Of a stretch of 33,641 bases of DNA, positions 1-7,710 are shown piece after piece (position 1 is the first letter of the stretch; each line of letters begins with the position of its first letter). The notes under the pieces were generated by a model. It saw only the letters and a list, made by a program, of their open reading frames with translations, had not been told where the DNA came from and made no database searches. Source of the stretch: an uncultured Oscillospiraceae bacterium (GTDB lineage: Bacteria > Bacillota > Clostridia > Oscillospirales > Oscillospiraceae); the NCBI GenBank assembly GCA_910588105.1, contig CAJUQD010000029.1, forward strand, positions 1 to 33,641. Reading direction: 5' to 3'. A program made the translations under genes and the position numbers.

Positions 1-64
1 CACACCTCCCCCCTCCTCAACAACCGTTCTTTTCCACCTCAGCTTTTCCCTCCGCTCCCCCACA

Positions 65-103
65 ATAGAAAGGCCGCGGCCCTGGTGGCCGCGGCCTTTC
101 TAT
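65..103 (-). terminator. Terminator of the kinase/GerMN operon
   Basis: A perfect 17-bp inverted repeat with a 5-nt loop lies 30 bases beyond the stop of the GerMN gene. On the minus strand the stem ends in TTTCTATTGT, a modest U-rich tail. It most likely ends the minus-strand operon. The first 60 bases of the window hold nothing recognisable. Confidence 0.7.
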
Positions 104-133
104 CTTCCTTTGCCCCTCATCTGTTTTCCAAGC

Positions 134-1027
134 TCAACGCTCCGGCTCCACAGGCGGCCCCATTGGCTGCGACAGATCCCGCCCGCCAAACTCCCCCATG
201 GTTTCCCCCTCAACCAGCAGCTGTACCTGCCCCACCGTGTCCAGGCTGCACAGCGTGGACACAATGGAGTCGATGGCCAGGGCACGCTCCCCCTCCGGCA
301 GCTCCAGCAGCTGCCCGGATAGGTCTGCATAGCATACCCCGTTGTCCACCCAGGCCGAGCGCACCGCCAGCCCGGCGGGCAGCAGGGGCGCCATCCCCTC
401 CTCCTTTGGCCCGGCCAGGAGGGCCTCCAGCACCGCCTTGGCCGGGGCCTTGTCCTCCGTCAGGCGGAATACCCGCAGCTCAAAGCCCAGGGAATTTCCC
501 CCCTCCCTGCGGAAATAGAGGGCGGCGGTCACCTCCACCGGCACCTCCTCCGCACCGGAAAACAGCACATCGCCCGGATAGAGCACATGCCGCTCCCGGT
601 AAGACTGCCCTGCGCCGCTGGCGGTGACCCGCACCCCGTCCACCCCCGGCAGCTGGGCCAGCGTGAGGGTGATACAGTAATCCGCCATGGTCAAATCGAC
701 CCCCACCAGCCCGGCGTAGGCGGCAGACAGCTCCACATGGACCACCCGCTGCTCCAATGACCAGCTGAGCACCCGGGTGCCGGGCGGGATGGCGGCGGCC
801 AGCCCCGTTTCCTCCACCGGCGGCCCCGCCAGCAATGCGTCCAGCATGGAGGGCACCGTGGCCTCCCCCTCATAGGGGCAGCTGTCCAGCGCGGCGGTAA
901 GCTGGCGCCCCTGGGTGGGGAACCAGAGCTTCAGCCCCTCGTCCTCCGCCGGGGCGGCGGGGGCGCACCCCCAGCACAGCGCCAGCGCCAGCGCGGCGCA
1001 CAGCAGCTTGACGGCGGCTCTGCTCAT
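134..1027 (-). CDS. GerMN-domain lipoprotein
   Basis: 297 residues. The N-terminus is a lipoprotein signal (MSRAAVKLLCAALALALCWGC) with the acylated Cys at residue 21 and a small Ala/Pro linker after it. The rest holds two copies of a GerMN-like module: residues ~30-150 (…LLAGPPVEETGLAAAIPPGTRVLSW…VHVELSAAYAG) and ~165-285 (…LLAGPKEEGMAPLLPAGLAVRSAWVDNGVCYADLSGQL). The LLAGP…P.GT…V.L/DLS pattern is typical of the Sporulation and spore germination domain (PF10646). GerMN proteins act outside the membrane in sporulation or envelope biology. Its ATG overlaps the kinase stop by 4 nt, so it is translationally coupled and probably a sensor accessory or a target of the two-component system (inference). 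Confidence 0.85.
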   Translation of the reverse strand: MSRAAVKLLCAALALALCWGCAPAAPAEDEGLKLWFPTQGRQLTAALDSCPYEGEATVPSMLDALLAGPPVEETGLAAAIPPGTRVLSWSLEQRVVHVELSAAYAGLVGVDLTMADYCITLTLAQLPGVDGVRVTASGAGQSYRERHVLYPGDVLFSGAEEVPVEVTAALYFRREGGNSLGFELRVFRLTEDKAPAKAVLEALLAGPKEEGMAPLLPAGLAVRSAWVDNGVCYADLSGQLLELPEGERALAIDSIVSTLCSLDTVGQVQLLVEGETMGEFGGRDLSQPMGPPVEPER

Positions 1028-2475
1028 GGCCCCTCCTCCTCTCGCAGCGCGGGGAACTCCGCCTCAAACCGGGTGCCCCGGCCTGCTGGGTTGGGCCCCG
1101 CAGTGATATCCCCCCCGTGGAGGCGGGCGGTGTCCCGGGCGATGGAAAGCCCCAGGCCGGTCCCCCCCGCCGCCCGGGAGCGGGCCTTGTCCACCCGGTA
1201 AAAGCGGTCAAAAATCTTGGGCAGGTCATCCGGCGGGATTCCCAGGCCGGTGTCTGTGACGGTGAGCGCCACCTTTTCCCCCCGCCGGGACACGCCCACC
1301 TCCACCCTGCCCCCGGGCATATTGTACTTGATGGCGTTTTCCACCAGGTTAAAGGCCACCTGGTACAGGTCGTCCTCATTGGCGGCCAGGGCGCAGGCGG
1401 GCTCCACGCTGACTTTAAGCTCCACCTGGGCCCGGCGGGCCACAGGGGAGAGCAAGTGGGCCACCTTCTCCGCCACCGCCCCCAGTTCCACCGGCTCCCG
1501 CTCCCGCTCCGCCCCGGCGTCCAGCCGGGTGAGGGCCAGCAGGTGCTCGCTGATCCGGGTGAGGCGGTCCGCCTCCTCCCCGATGTCGGCCACGAATTCC
1601 CGCACCGTGTCCATATCCACCGAGGGGCTTTGCAAAATGGAGTCGGTGAGCAGCCGGATGGAGGCCAGCGGCGTTTTCAGCTCGTGGGAGGCGTCGGACA
1701 CAAACCGCCGCCGGGCCTCCTCGGTGGTCTGGAGGCGGTCGGTGAGCTCGTTGAACTCATCGGCCAGCTGGGCCATCTCATCCCTGCCCTGGGACTCTAC
1801 CCGGTGGCTGTACTCGCCCTCCCGCACGTGGCGGATGGCGGAGAGCAGCCGCACGGTGTTGCGGGTGAGGGTCTTGGACAGCAGCACCACCAGCACCAGC
1901 GCCACCAGACAGATGACAATGGAAATGTAGCGCAGGTTGGCCTGGATGGAGCGCAGCACCCCCGCCTGCTCGCCGTCGTACTCGTAGAGGTACACCGCCC
2001 CCAGCGTCATGCCGTGATAGAGGATGGGCACCGCCGCGCGGGAGCGGATGGCCCCCTCCCGGTACTCGGATCGGGACACGTCCTGCCCCCGCAGCGCGGC
2101 GGCCACCTCCCCCATGAGGGCATAGCCCCCCAGGCGGTTGTCCAGGGTGGAGCTGTCGTAGAGGATGCGGGCCGCGGCGTCTGTGACCAGCACCCGGGTG
2201 CCCTGGGCCTCCTCCAGCAGGGCCATGGTCTGCTCCACGCCCTCCCTGGTCAGCGTCTCGGACACCGCCAGGGTGGAGCCGATGACCAGCGCCTGCCGCT
2301 TCAGGTTGCTCTCCTTGGAGGTGAACACCATGTTCTCCGCCATCAGGATGGGGTAGGTGTTCATCACAATCAGGATGGCCGCCACCACCAGCAGGTAGGT
2401 CAGGGCATATTTGGCCTGGATGCTGCGGAAAAAGGGGACCCGGCTCTCCCGCTCCCTCTGCCTTGCCGCCGTCAT
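1024..2475 (-). CDS. HAMP-domain sensor histidine kinase
   Basis: 483 residues. Two membrane segments (about residues 18-42 and 185-205) flank an extracytoplasmic sensor region of ~140 residues. HAMP follows (~205-258), then the HisKA dimerisation domain with the H-box FVSDASHELKTPLAS (phosphoacceptor His264) and a HATPase domain with N-box NLVENAIKYN, G1 DTGLGIPPDDLPKIFDRFYR and G2 GTGLGLSIA. The architecture matches PhoR/ResE/WalK-type kinases that sense envelope or nutrient state. It lies 16 nt downstream of its response regulator and overlaps the GerMN gene by 4 nt, so the three form one operon. The ligand cannot be told from sequence. Confidence 0.93.
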   Translation of the reverse strand: MTAARQRERESRVPFFRSIQAKYALTYLLVVAAILIVMNTYPILMAENMVFTSKESNLKRQALVIGSTLAVSETLTREGVEQTMALLEEAQGTRVLVTDAAARILYDSSTLDNRLGGYALMGEVAAALRGQDVSRSEYREGAIRSRAAVPILYHGMTLGAVYLYEYDGEQAGVLRSIQANLRYISIVICLVALVLVVLLSKTLTRNTVRLLSAIRHVREGEYSHRVESQGRDEMAQLADEFNELTDRLQTTEEARRRFVSDASHELKTPLASIRLLTDSILQSPSVDMDTVREFVADIGEEADRLTRISEHLLALTRLDAGAEREREPVELGAVAEKVAHLLSPVARRAQVELKVSVEPACALAANEDDLYQVAFNLVENAIKYNMPGGRVEVGVSRRGEKVALTVTDTGLGIPPDDLPKIFDRFYRVDKARSRAAGGTGLGLSIARDTARLHGGDITAGPNPAGRGTRFEAEFPALREEEGP

Positions 2476-2491
2476 GGACCCACCCCTCTTC

Positions 2492-3184
2492 TCACGTGTT
2501 GTTGGCCAGATAATACCCCACGCCCCACTTGGTCAAAATGTGCTCCGGGTTGGCCGGGTCGGGCTCCAGCTTCTCCCGCAGGCGGCGGATGTGCACATCC
2601 ACGGTGCGGAACTCCCCGATATACTCGTAGCCCCACACCAGGTTGAGCAGGTTCTCCCGGCTGTACACCCGCCCCGGGTTCTGCATCAGCAGGGACATCA
2701 GGTCGAACTCCTTGGCGGTGAGCTCCACCTGCTCCCCGTCCCGCCAGGCCGCCCGCTCGCTGAGATCCAGGGTGATGGCCCCCTGGGTGAGCCGGTCCGC
2801 CTCCCGCTGCTGCTGGGCGGCGGCGCCCGCCCGGCGCAGCAGCGCCCGGATACGGGCCTTCAGCTCCAAAATGTTGAAGGGCTTGGTGATGTAGTCGTCC
2901 GCCCCGCACTCGAAGCCGATGATCTTGTCCGTGTCCTCGCTTTTGGCGGTGAGCATGATGACGGGCACGTTGGAGAACTCCCGGATCTTCATGCACGCCT
3001 GGAGCCCGTCGATCTTAGGCATCATCAGGTCTAATATAATAAGGTCGAACTGGCCGGTGCGGGCCTTGTCCACCGCCTCCTCCCCGTCGGAGCCGGTGTC
3101 CACCTGGTATCCCTCGTTCTCCAGGTTGAATTTGATCCCCTTCACCATCACCCGCTCGTCGTCAACCACCAGTATTTTGGGCAT
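2492..3184 (-). CDS. OmpR/PhoB-family response regulator
   Basis: 230 residues from the preferred start. The receiver domain (1-~120) shows the acidic pair DD of LVVDDE, phosphoacceptor Asp in LIILDLMMPKIDG (residue 52 from this start), MLTAKSED (Thr) and Lys in ITKPFN. A winged-helix OmpR DNA-binding domain follows (~135-230: ELTAKEFDLMSLLMQNPGRVYSRENLLNLVWGYEYIGEFRTVDVHIRRLREKLE). The start at 3184 lies 8 nt after GGAGG; an upstream in-frame ATG at 3190 is only 2 nt from that Shine-Dalgarno, so it is less likely. It overlaps the end of the comEA-like gene by 23 nt and precedes its cognate kinase. Confidence 0.93.
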   Translation of the reverse strand: MPKILVVDDERVMVKGIKFNLENEGYQVDTGSDGEEAVDKARTGQFDLIILDLMMPKIDGLQACMKIREFSNVPVIMLTAKSEDTDKIIGFECGADDYITKPFNILELKARIRALLRRAGAAAQQQREADRLTQGAITLDLSERAAWRDGEQVELTAKEFDLMSLLMQNPGRVYSRENLLNLVWGYEYIGEFRTVDVHIRRLREKLEPDPANPEHILTKWGVGYYLANNT

Positions 3185-3527
3185 CTGCATATCCTCCTGT
3201 CGTGATCTGGTCCAAAATATCCTCCAAAATCCCCTCGCCGATCCCTTTCACCCGGATCAGATCCTCCGGGCGGAGGTATGGCCCGTTCTCCTCCCGGTCG
3301 TCCAGGATGGCCTGGGCGCGGGCCCGGCCGATGCCGGGCAGGGACATCAGCTCCTCCAGTCCCGCGGTGTTGATGTCCACCCGCTCCCCGCCCCGGGCGT
3401 ATACCGCGGCAGGCCGCTCATGGGCAAGCTGTTGGAAAGGCCCCATTGCTGTGCTTCGCAGCGCGAAGCACAGCACCATAGCGGCTCCAGCCGCTATGGC
3501 CGCCGCCAGCGTCTGGCCCAGCTTCAT
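3162..3527 (-). CDS. ComEA-like helix-hairpin-helix protein
   Basis: 121 residues. An N-terminal membrane anchor (MKLGQTLAAAIAAGAAMVLCFAL) is followed by a short linker and two helix-hairpin-helix motifs: VDINTAGLEELMSLPGIGRARAQAILDDREENGPY and LRPEDLIRVKGIGEGILEDIL. This is the ComEA C-terminal DNA-binding fold, but the N-terminal SLBB part of classical ComEA is absent, giving a short form common in Clostridia. The start at 3527 is supported by GGAGGG 7 nt upstream; the reading frame stays open to 3644 without another good start. It heads the operon with the two-component system. Two back-to-back perfect hairpins lie inside the anchor-coding part. A role in DNA uptake is likely but unproven. 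Confidence 0.8.
   Translation of the reverse strand: MKLGQTLAAAIAAGAAMVLCFALRSTAMGPFQQLAHERPAAVYARGGERVDINTAGLEELMSLPGIGRARAQAILDDREENGPYLRPEDLIRVKGIGEGILEDILDQITTGGYADAQNTGG
3448..3499. repeat. Two adjacent perfect hairpins inside the comEA-like gene
   Basis: Positions 3448-3474 form a 12-bp perfect stem with a 3-nt loop (GCTGTGCTTCGC / GCGAAGCACAGC). One base later 3476-3499 form an 11-bp perfect stem with a 2-nt loop (CCATAGCGGCT / AGCCGCTATGG). Both lie in the codons for the membrane anchor. Seen directly; function unknown. Confidence 0.75.
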
Positions 3528-3567
3528 TTTGTCCCTCCAAATTCTGTCCAAACCCGGTTTCTCCCAG

Positions 3568-3596
3568 TTGCAAGGGTAAAAACTTTCTGATATAAT
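3568..3596 (+). promoter_or_regulatory. Promoter of the carboxypeptidase gene
   Basis: TTGCAA (3568-3573), 17-bp spacer and TATAAT (3591-3596) make a near-consensus sigma-A promoter about 75 nt before the carboxypeptidase start. A second AT-rich stretch (3637-3652) nearer the gene could serve either strand. Confidence 0.6.
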
Positions 3597-3670
3597 GGTT
3601 TTGTAACGCCTGTTCTCTCTGCCGCCCTGGGCGGTATGATACATTATAACATAGATCGCGGGAGATTCCT

Positions 3671-5038
3671 ATGAAAAAATATCGTTTTCTTTCCCTGCTT
3701 CTGGCGGCGCTGCTGGCGCTGTCCCTCGCCGCCCCCGCCTCCGCCCTGGACGACCCCCGGCCCAATTGCCGCGCCGCCATTGTGGTGGACGGCGACCACG
3801 GCGAGGTGCTCTACGAGTTCAACGCCCGGCAGCGGATGTACCCCGCCTCCATCACCAAGATCATGACCTCCCTGGTGGTTCTGGACGCGGTGGGGGCGGG
3901 GGAGATCTCCCTGGATACCCAGGTCACCGCCTCCGCCCAGGCGGTGGACCTGCCCTGGGACAGCTCCACCGCGGGCATCAAGGCCGGGGAAATCCTGACG
4001 GTGCTGGACCTGCTGTACTGCGACCTGCTGCCCTCCGGCAACGAGGCGTGCAATATCCTGTCCGAAGCGGTGGCGGGCACCTCCGCGGAGTTTGTGGCCC
4101 GGATGAACGCCAAGGCCCGGGAGCTGGGCATGGCGGACACCCATTTCATGAACCCCCACGGCCTCCACGACCCGGAGCACTACACCACCGCCTACGACAT
4201 TTACCTCATGGCCTCCGCCGCCATGGACAACGAGACCTTCCGCACCATCGTGCGCACCCCCTCCTACACCCTTCCCGCCACCAACCTCCAGCCGGAGCGG
4301 ACCATCTACTCCTCCAACGGCCTTCTCAGCAGCTTTTACGCCATCGGCTATACATACGGCAAGGCCATCGGCATCAAAACGGGCAACACCGGCGAGGCCG
4401 GGCGCTGCCTGGCCTCCGCCGCCGTGGACGAGCTGGGCCGCACCTTCTACTGCGTGGTGCTGGGCACCGAGGATACGGTGGACGAGAACGGCCGCCATTT
4501 CTGGTCCTTCTCCGAGACCAAGCGGCTGCTGGAGTGGGCGTTCCAAAACTTCCACCGCATCACCCTGCTGGACCAGGACACGGAAAACGTAATGCGGGAG
4601 GTCAAGGTGACCCTGTCCGACGAGGCGGACTACGTGCTGGCCCAGCCCACGGGCCGGATTGAGGCCACCATGCCCTCGGACTATGACCCTAAGAAGGCCG
4701 AGCTGGACTTTGACCTGCCGGAGGAACCCATCGAGGCCCCTGTGGCCGCCGGGCAGAAGCTGGGCACCGTCACCCTGCGGTATGACGGGGTGGAATACGG
4801 CACCCTGGACATGGTGGCCGGCAGCAGCGTGGAGCGCTCCGAATTTCTCTACACCGTCCAGCAGATCAAGTATTACTGGTCTTTGTGGTGGGTGAAGGCG
4901 CTGCTCGCCGCAGGCGTGGTGCTTCTGGCGGTGCTGGTTTTTCTGCTCTCCGTCGTCCTTCCCCGCCGCAAGGCCCGGCGGCGGTACAGCCGGGCGGGCG
5001 GGCGCCGTCCCGCCTCTTCCTACCGCGGCAGGCGGTGA
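3671..5038 (+). CDS. D-alanyl-D-alanine carboxypeptidase (DacF/PBP5 family)
   Basis: 455 residues. A signal peptide (1-~25, ending PASA) is followed by the peptidase S11 domain with all three penicillin-binding motifs: SITK (Ser60, Lys63), SGN (122-124) and KTG (236-238, KTGNTGEAG). The family removes the terminal D-Ala from peptidoglycan stem peptides outside the membrane. A PBP5-type C-terminal beta domain (~285-385) precedes a membrane helix (~405-430: VKALLAAGVVLLAVLVFLLSVVL) and a basic Arg-rich tail. Family anchors are usually amphipathic, so the true transmembrane helix with ~28 basic residues after it is a small variation. GGGAG lies 7 nt before the ATG. Involvement in spore cortex formation (DacF) is plausible. 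Confidence 0.93.
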   Translation: MKKYRFLSLLLAALLALSLAAPASALDDPRPNCRAAIVVDGDHGEVLYEFNARQRMYPASITKIMTSLVVLDAVGAGEISLDTQVTASAQAVDLPWDSSTAGIKAGEILTVLDLLYCDLLPSGNEACNILSEAVAGTSAEFVARMNAKARELGMADTHFMNPHGLHDPEHYTTAYDIYLMASAAMDNETFRTIVRTPSYTLPATNLQPERTIYSSNGLLSSFYAIGYTYGKAIGIKTGNTGEAGRCLASAAVDELGRTFYCVVLGTEDTVDENGRHFWSFSETKRLLEWAFQNFHRITLLDQDTENVMREVKVTLSDEADYVLAQPTGRIEATMPSDYDPKKAELDFDLPEEPIEAPVAAGQKLGTVTLRYDGVEYGTLDMVAGSSVERSEFLYTVQQIKYYWSLWWVKALLAAGVVLLAVLVFLLSVVLPRRKARRRYSRAGGRRPASSYRGRR

Positions 5039-5113
5039 CGCTGCCTGCCGACTGTTTTCCCCTTATTTTGTTATATTTTTCCCGGAGTTCATAGAAATTT
5101 CACAACGTTCACG

Positions 5114-5495
5114 ATTTCTTCACAAAAGGTTCTCAATTTGTCCAACACTTCCCTGGGGGGGCTCTGGTATTATAATCACGTCAGGTACAAAACCAGACAA
5201 TCTCCTCCCTCTCTCTTTTCTCAAAAAAGGAAACCCCCCGGTTCAGGCCGGGGGGGTTTCCATCTGCCCATGGCACAGTCGCGGGCGCATGGGGTTTGCG
5301 GCACAAAAAGCTGCGCCGGCAGCCGGGGCGCAAATTCACAATTCCTTTACAGAAGGTTCTCAAATCGTCCAACACTTTCCTGGGGAGCCCTGGTATTATA
5401 ATCATGTCAGGTACAAAACCAGACAATCTCCTCCCTCTCTCTTTTCTCAAAAATGAAAGCCCTCCGGCGTCAGCCGGGGGGCCTTTCATTTTTTC
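5114..5495. repeat. Tandemly duplicated intergenic repeat unit (~227-bp period)
   Basis: The stretch 5126-5226 recurs at 5353-5453 with few changes (shared parts include GGTATTATAATCA and AGACAATCTCCTCCCTCTCT). Each copy is followed by a GC-rich hairpin, at about 5229-5262 and 5455-5489. Read on the minus strand each hairpin runs into TTTTTGAG, so each unit resembles a terminator followed by a conserved ~100-nt tail. A plus-strand extended -10 (TGGTATTAT) is present in both. The whole gap 5039-5518 contains nothing that looks like a real gene; a minus-strand reading frame across it is only the repeat translated. Confidence 0.8.
5455..5490 (-). terminator. Terminator of the ECF S-component gene
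   Basis: A GC-rich hairpin (GAAAG-CCCTCCGGC … GCCGGGGGGC-CTTTC) lies about 30 nt beyond the S-component stop and is followed on the minus strand by TTTTTGAG. A very similar hairpin with TTTTTTGAG lies at 5229-5262 as part of the duplicated unit. Confidence 0.65.
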
Positions 5496-5518
5496 ATGGC
5501 GCATGGTGGCGCCTAATC

Positions 5519-6106
5519 CTATGTGCCTGCCGCCGAGCCATCCAAGTGCGCCGCCTTCAGCGCCTTGTGCAGCGCCACCCCCAGGATGGGGGCAAATATG
5601 ACCGCCACAATGCCGTTAAACGCCGAGGAGGGAAGCTTGCCCAGGGTGGCCAGCCAGGCCGCGTCCGGACTCAGGCCCTTCACCAGCAGGCCGTTGTAGA
5701 CAAAGCACTTCACCATATACACCGCAATGTAGCTCAACGCCGCCAGCGCGCTAGCCACCGCCTCATTGACGTAGTTGCTCTTTCCCTTGAACACCTTGAA
5801 ATACACCGCTCCCGCCACCAGACCGTAGATACCCTTGGTGACAAAGGTGATGGGGGCCTCCATAATGCGCAGGGGGTCGAACAGATCAAAAATGGCCGAG
5901 CCCAGCCCCGAGGCCAGCGCGCCCCACCATGGCCCCAGCAGCAGCCCGGACAGGGCGCACATCACATTGCCTAGATGGAAGCGGTTAGTCCCCAAGGGGG
6001 AGGGTATCTGGATATCCGGCACCTTGGAGCCCACCGCCACCAGCGCTGCCATCATGGCCACCATGCAAATCATCAGCACCGTTTTCCTGTTTTTGAATTG
6101 ATTCAT
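5519..6106 (-). CDS. ECF transporter S component, probably for a B6 vitamer
   Basis: 195 residues, hydrophobic, about six membrane helices, with the N-terminal pattern MNQFKNRKTVLMICMVAMMAALVAVGSKVPDIQIPSPLGTNRFHLGNVMCALSGLLLGPWWGAL typical of ECF substrate-binding (S) subunits (PF12822). The AxxxA-like small-residue face in helix 1 would contact the EcfT subunit. The energising EcfAAT genes are not in the window, as expected for group II ECF systems. AAAGGAGCTGGAAAGG precedes the ATG. It is divergent from a MocR/PdxR-type regulator with a shared promoter/operator region; that pairing is known for pyridoxine transporters (PdxU types), so B6 uptake is the best inference. The substrate is not readable from sequence alone. 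Confidence 0.82.
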   Translation of the reverse strand: MNQFKNRKTVLMICMVAMMAALVAVGSKVPDIQIPSPLGTNRFHLGNVMCALSGLLLGPWWGALASGLGSAIFDLFDPLRIMEAPITFVTKGIYGLVAGAVYFKVFKGKSNYVNEAVASALAALSYIAVYMVKCFVYNGLLVKGLSPDAAWLATLGKLPSSAFNGIVAVIFAPILGVALHKALKAAHLDGSAAGT

Positions 6107-6129
6107 CCTTTCCAGCTCCTTTCGGGGCC

Positions 6130-6192
6130 TTGACGGCCCCTGGTTCTGGTGTTATTATATGTAAAACTGGCATGGTTTCCAGTTCCAGTTTT
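6130..6192. promoter_or_regulatory. Shared divergent promoters and operator of the S-component/MocR pair
   Basis: Plus strand: TTGACG (6130-6135), 17 bp, TATTAT (6153-6158) drives the regulator. Minus strand: TATAAT (6154-6159) with a weak -35 (TGGAAA, 6176-6181, 16 bp) drives the S component, so both promoters use the same -10 block. An operator-like set follows: AAAACTGG (6163-6170), CCAGTT (6179-6184), CCAGTTTT (6185-6192), that is an inverted repeat plus a direct repeat. It covers the predicted regulator start site and the minus -35. This repeat arrangement fits MocR-type binding. Confidence 0.65.
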
Positions 6193-6242
6193 CAACTTTT
6201 TTACGGGGTCAGAATTGTCCCCGCCGCCGAGGTGGCCTGCCT

Positions 6243-7622
6243 ATGGACGCATCCTTCCCCCTCCCCGTGTTCACCGGGGACGCCCCCCTGTACCAGCAGC
6301 TCTACCGCCATATCGCCGGGGCCATCCAGTCCGGGGCGCTGTTCCCGGGGGAGAAGCTGCCCTCCAAGCGGCGCATGTGCGCCCTGGCAGGGGTGAGCAT
6401 GAGCACGGTGGAGACCGCCTACTCCCTGCTGGCGGCGGAGGGCTACGTGCTGGCGAAGCCCCGCAGCGGCTATGTGTGCGCCCACCTGCTCCCCCCCATC
6501 CCCGCCGCCCCCCCCCCGGTGGACGTCCCACCGCCCCCGGAGCCGTCCCGCTGGGCCTATGACTGCTCCACCTCGGCGGTGGACACGTCCGCCTTCCCCT
6601 TCTCCTCCTGGGCGCGGATCACCAAGGAGGCGGTGTACGAAAACCCTGGCCTGCTCCAGCGGGGCCACCCCCAGGGGGACCAGCCCCTGCGGGCCGCCCT
6701 GGCCGGACTGCTGGCCCAGTACCGGGGGGTGCGCTGCTCACCGGAGCAGGTGGTGGTGGGGGCGGGGGCGGACTATCTGCTGTCCCTGCTGCTCCAGCTG
6801 CTGCCCGAGCAAAGGGCCGTCGCCCTGGAGGACCCGGGCTATCCCGCCGCCTACGCGGCCGCCGCCCTCCACGGGCGGCAGGCCCTCCCCATCCCGGTGG
6901 ACGGGGAGGGGATGAACCCGGACGCCTTGGAGTGCAGCGGCGCGGGGCTGGCCTATGTCACCCCCTCCCACCAGTTCCCCCTGGGGGTGACCATGCCCGC
7001 CGGGCGGCGCAGCCGCCTGCTCCACTGGGCGGCGTCCCAGCCTGGGCGTTTTCTCATTGAGGACGACTACGACAGCGAATTCCGCTACGCCTCCCGGCCC
7101 ATACCCGCCCTCCAGGGACTGGACCGGGCGGGCCGGGTGGTGTATATGGGCACCTTTTCCCGCTCCATCGCCCCCGCCATCCGGGTGGCCTACATGATCC
7201 TGCCCCCCCCGCTGCTGGAGCGCTACCGGCGCACCTTCTCCCATGGGGCGTGCACCGTCTCCCGGTTCGAGCAGGAGAGCCTGCGCCGCTTCATCGCCCA
7301 GGGGCTGTACGGGCGGCACCTGCGGCGCACCGGCAACCTGTACCGGAAAAAATGCGCCCTGTTCACCGGGGCGCTGTCCGCCATCCCCGGCGCCTCCGTC
7401 TCCGGGGCGGGGGCGGGCCTCCACTTCCTGCTCACCCTGCCCCGGTACTCCGAGGGGGAGCTGGTGGAACGGGCGGCCTGCCAATCCATCCGGGTCCATC
7501 CCCTGAGCCGGTACTGCCACGCCGTCCCCCCCATCCCCTCCACGGTGGTGCTGGGCTTCGCCGGCCTCAGTGAGGAGGAGCTCGGCCAGGCGGCGGAGCG
7601 GCTGGGCCGGGCATGGAAATAG
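6243..7622 (+). CDS. MocR/PdxR-family GntR regulator with aminotransferase-like domain
   Basis: 459 residues. An N-terminal GntR winged helix (~5-75: PLYQQLYRHIAGAIQSGALFPGEKLPSKRRMCALAGVSMSTVETAYSLLAAEGYV) and proline-rich linker join a fold-type I aminotransferase-like domain (~115-455). SHQFPLG and EDDYDSEFRY (Asp that holds the PLP ring nitrogen) are present. The segment that normally carries the PLP Schiff-base lysine (GTFSKS) reads GTFSRSIAPAIRVAYM, with Arg307 in place of Lys, so an internal aldimine should not form. The divergent neighbour is an ECF S component, so it probably senses a B6 vitamer and controls uptake. Start ATG 6243 has a GAGGTGG about 8 nt upstream. Confidence 0.9.
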   Translation: MDASFPLPVFTGDAPLYQQLYRHIAGAIQSGALFPGEKLPSKRRMCALAGVSMSTVETAYSLLAAEGYVLAKPRSGYVCAHLLPPIPAAPPPVDVPPPPEPSRWAYDCSTSAVDTSAFPFSSWARITKEAVYENPGLLQRGHPQGDQPLRAALAGLLAQYRGVRCSPEQVVVGAGADYLLSLLLQLLPEQRAVALEDPGYPAAYAAAALHGRQALPIPVDGEGMNPDALECSGAGLAYVTPSHQFPLGVTMPAGRRSRLLHWAASQPGRFLIEDDYDSEFRYASRPIPALQGLDRAGRVVYMGTFSRSIAPAIRVAYMILPPPLLERYRRTFSHGACTVSRFEQESLRRFIAQGLYGRHLRRTGNLYRKKCALFTGALSAIPGASVSGAGAGLHFLLTLPRYSEGELVERAACQSIRVHPLSRYCHAVPPIPSTVVLGFAGLSEEELGQAAERLGRAWK

Positions 7623-7659
7623 AACAATCGTTTCACGTAAAACGGTTTGAAAAAAAGTC

Positions 7660-7690
7660 TTGACTCTCCCGTAACGTCATGGGTTAGACT
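7660..7690 (+). promoter_or_regulatory. MerR-type promoter with 19-bp spacer
   Basis: TTGACT (7660-7665) and TAGACT (7685-7690) are separated by exactly 19 bp. The stretched spacer, with the dyad-like CTCCCGTAACGTCATGGG inside it, is the hallmark of promoters that MerR-family proteins activate by untwisting DNA. The downstream gene is itself a MerR protein, so autoactivation is expected. Confidence 0.85.
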
Positions 7691-7710
7691 GTCCCCTGGA
7701 GGTGAGAAGG

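Noticed and set aside
1117..2646. 509-codon plus-strand frame opposite the histidine kinase
   Set aside because: High-GC antisense frame rich in Gly/His/Pro; the minus-strand kinase is unambiguous.
5181..5504. Minus-strand 107-codon frame across the duplicated repeat
   Set aside because: Its protein is the intergenic repeat translated twice, crosses two hairpins and has no Shine-Dalgarno.
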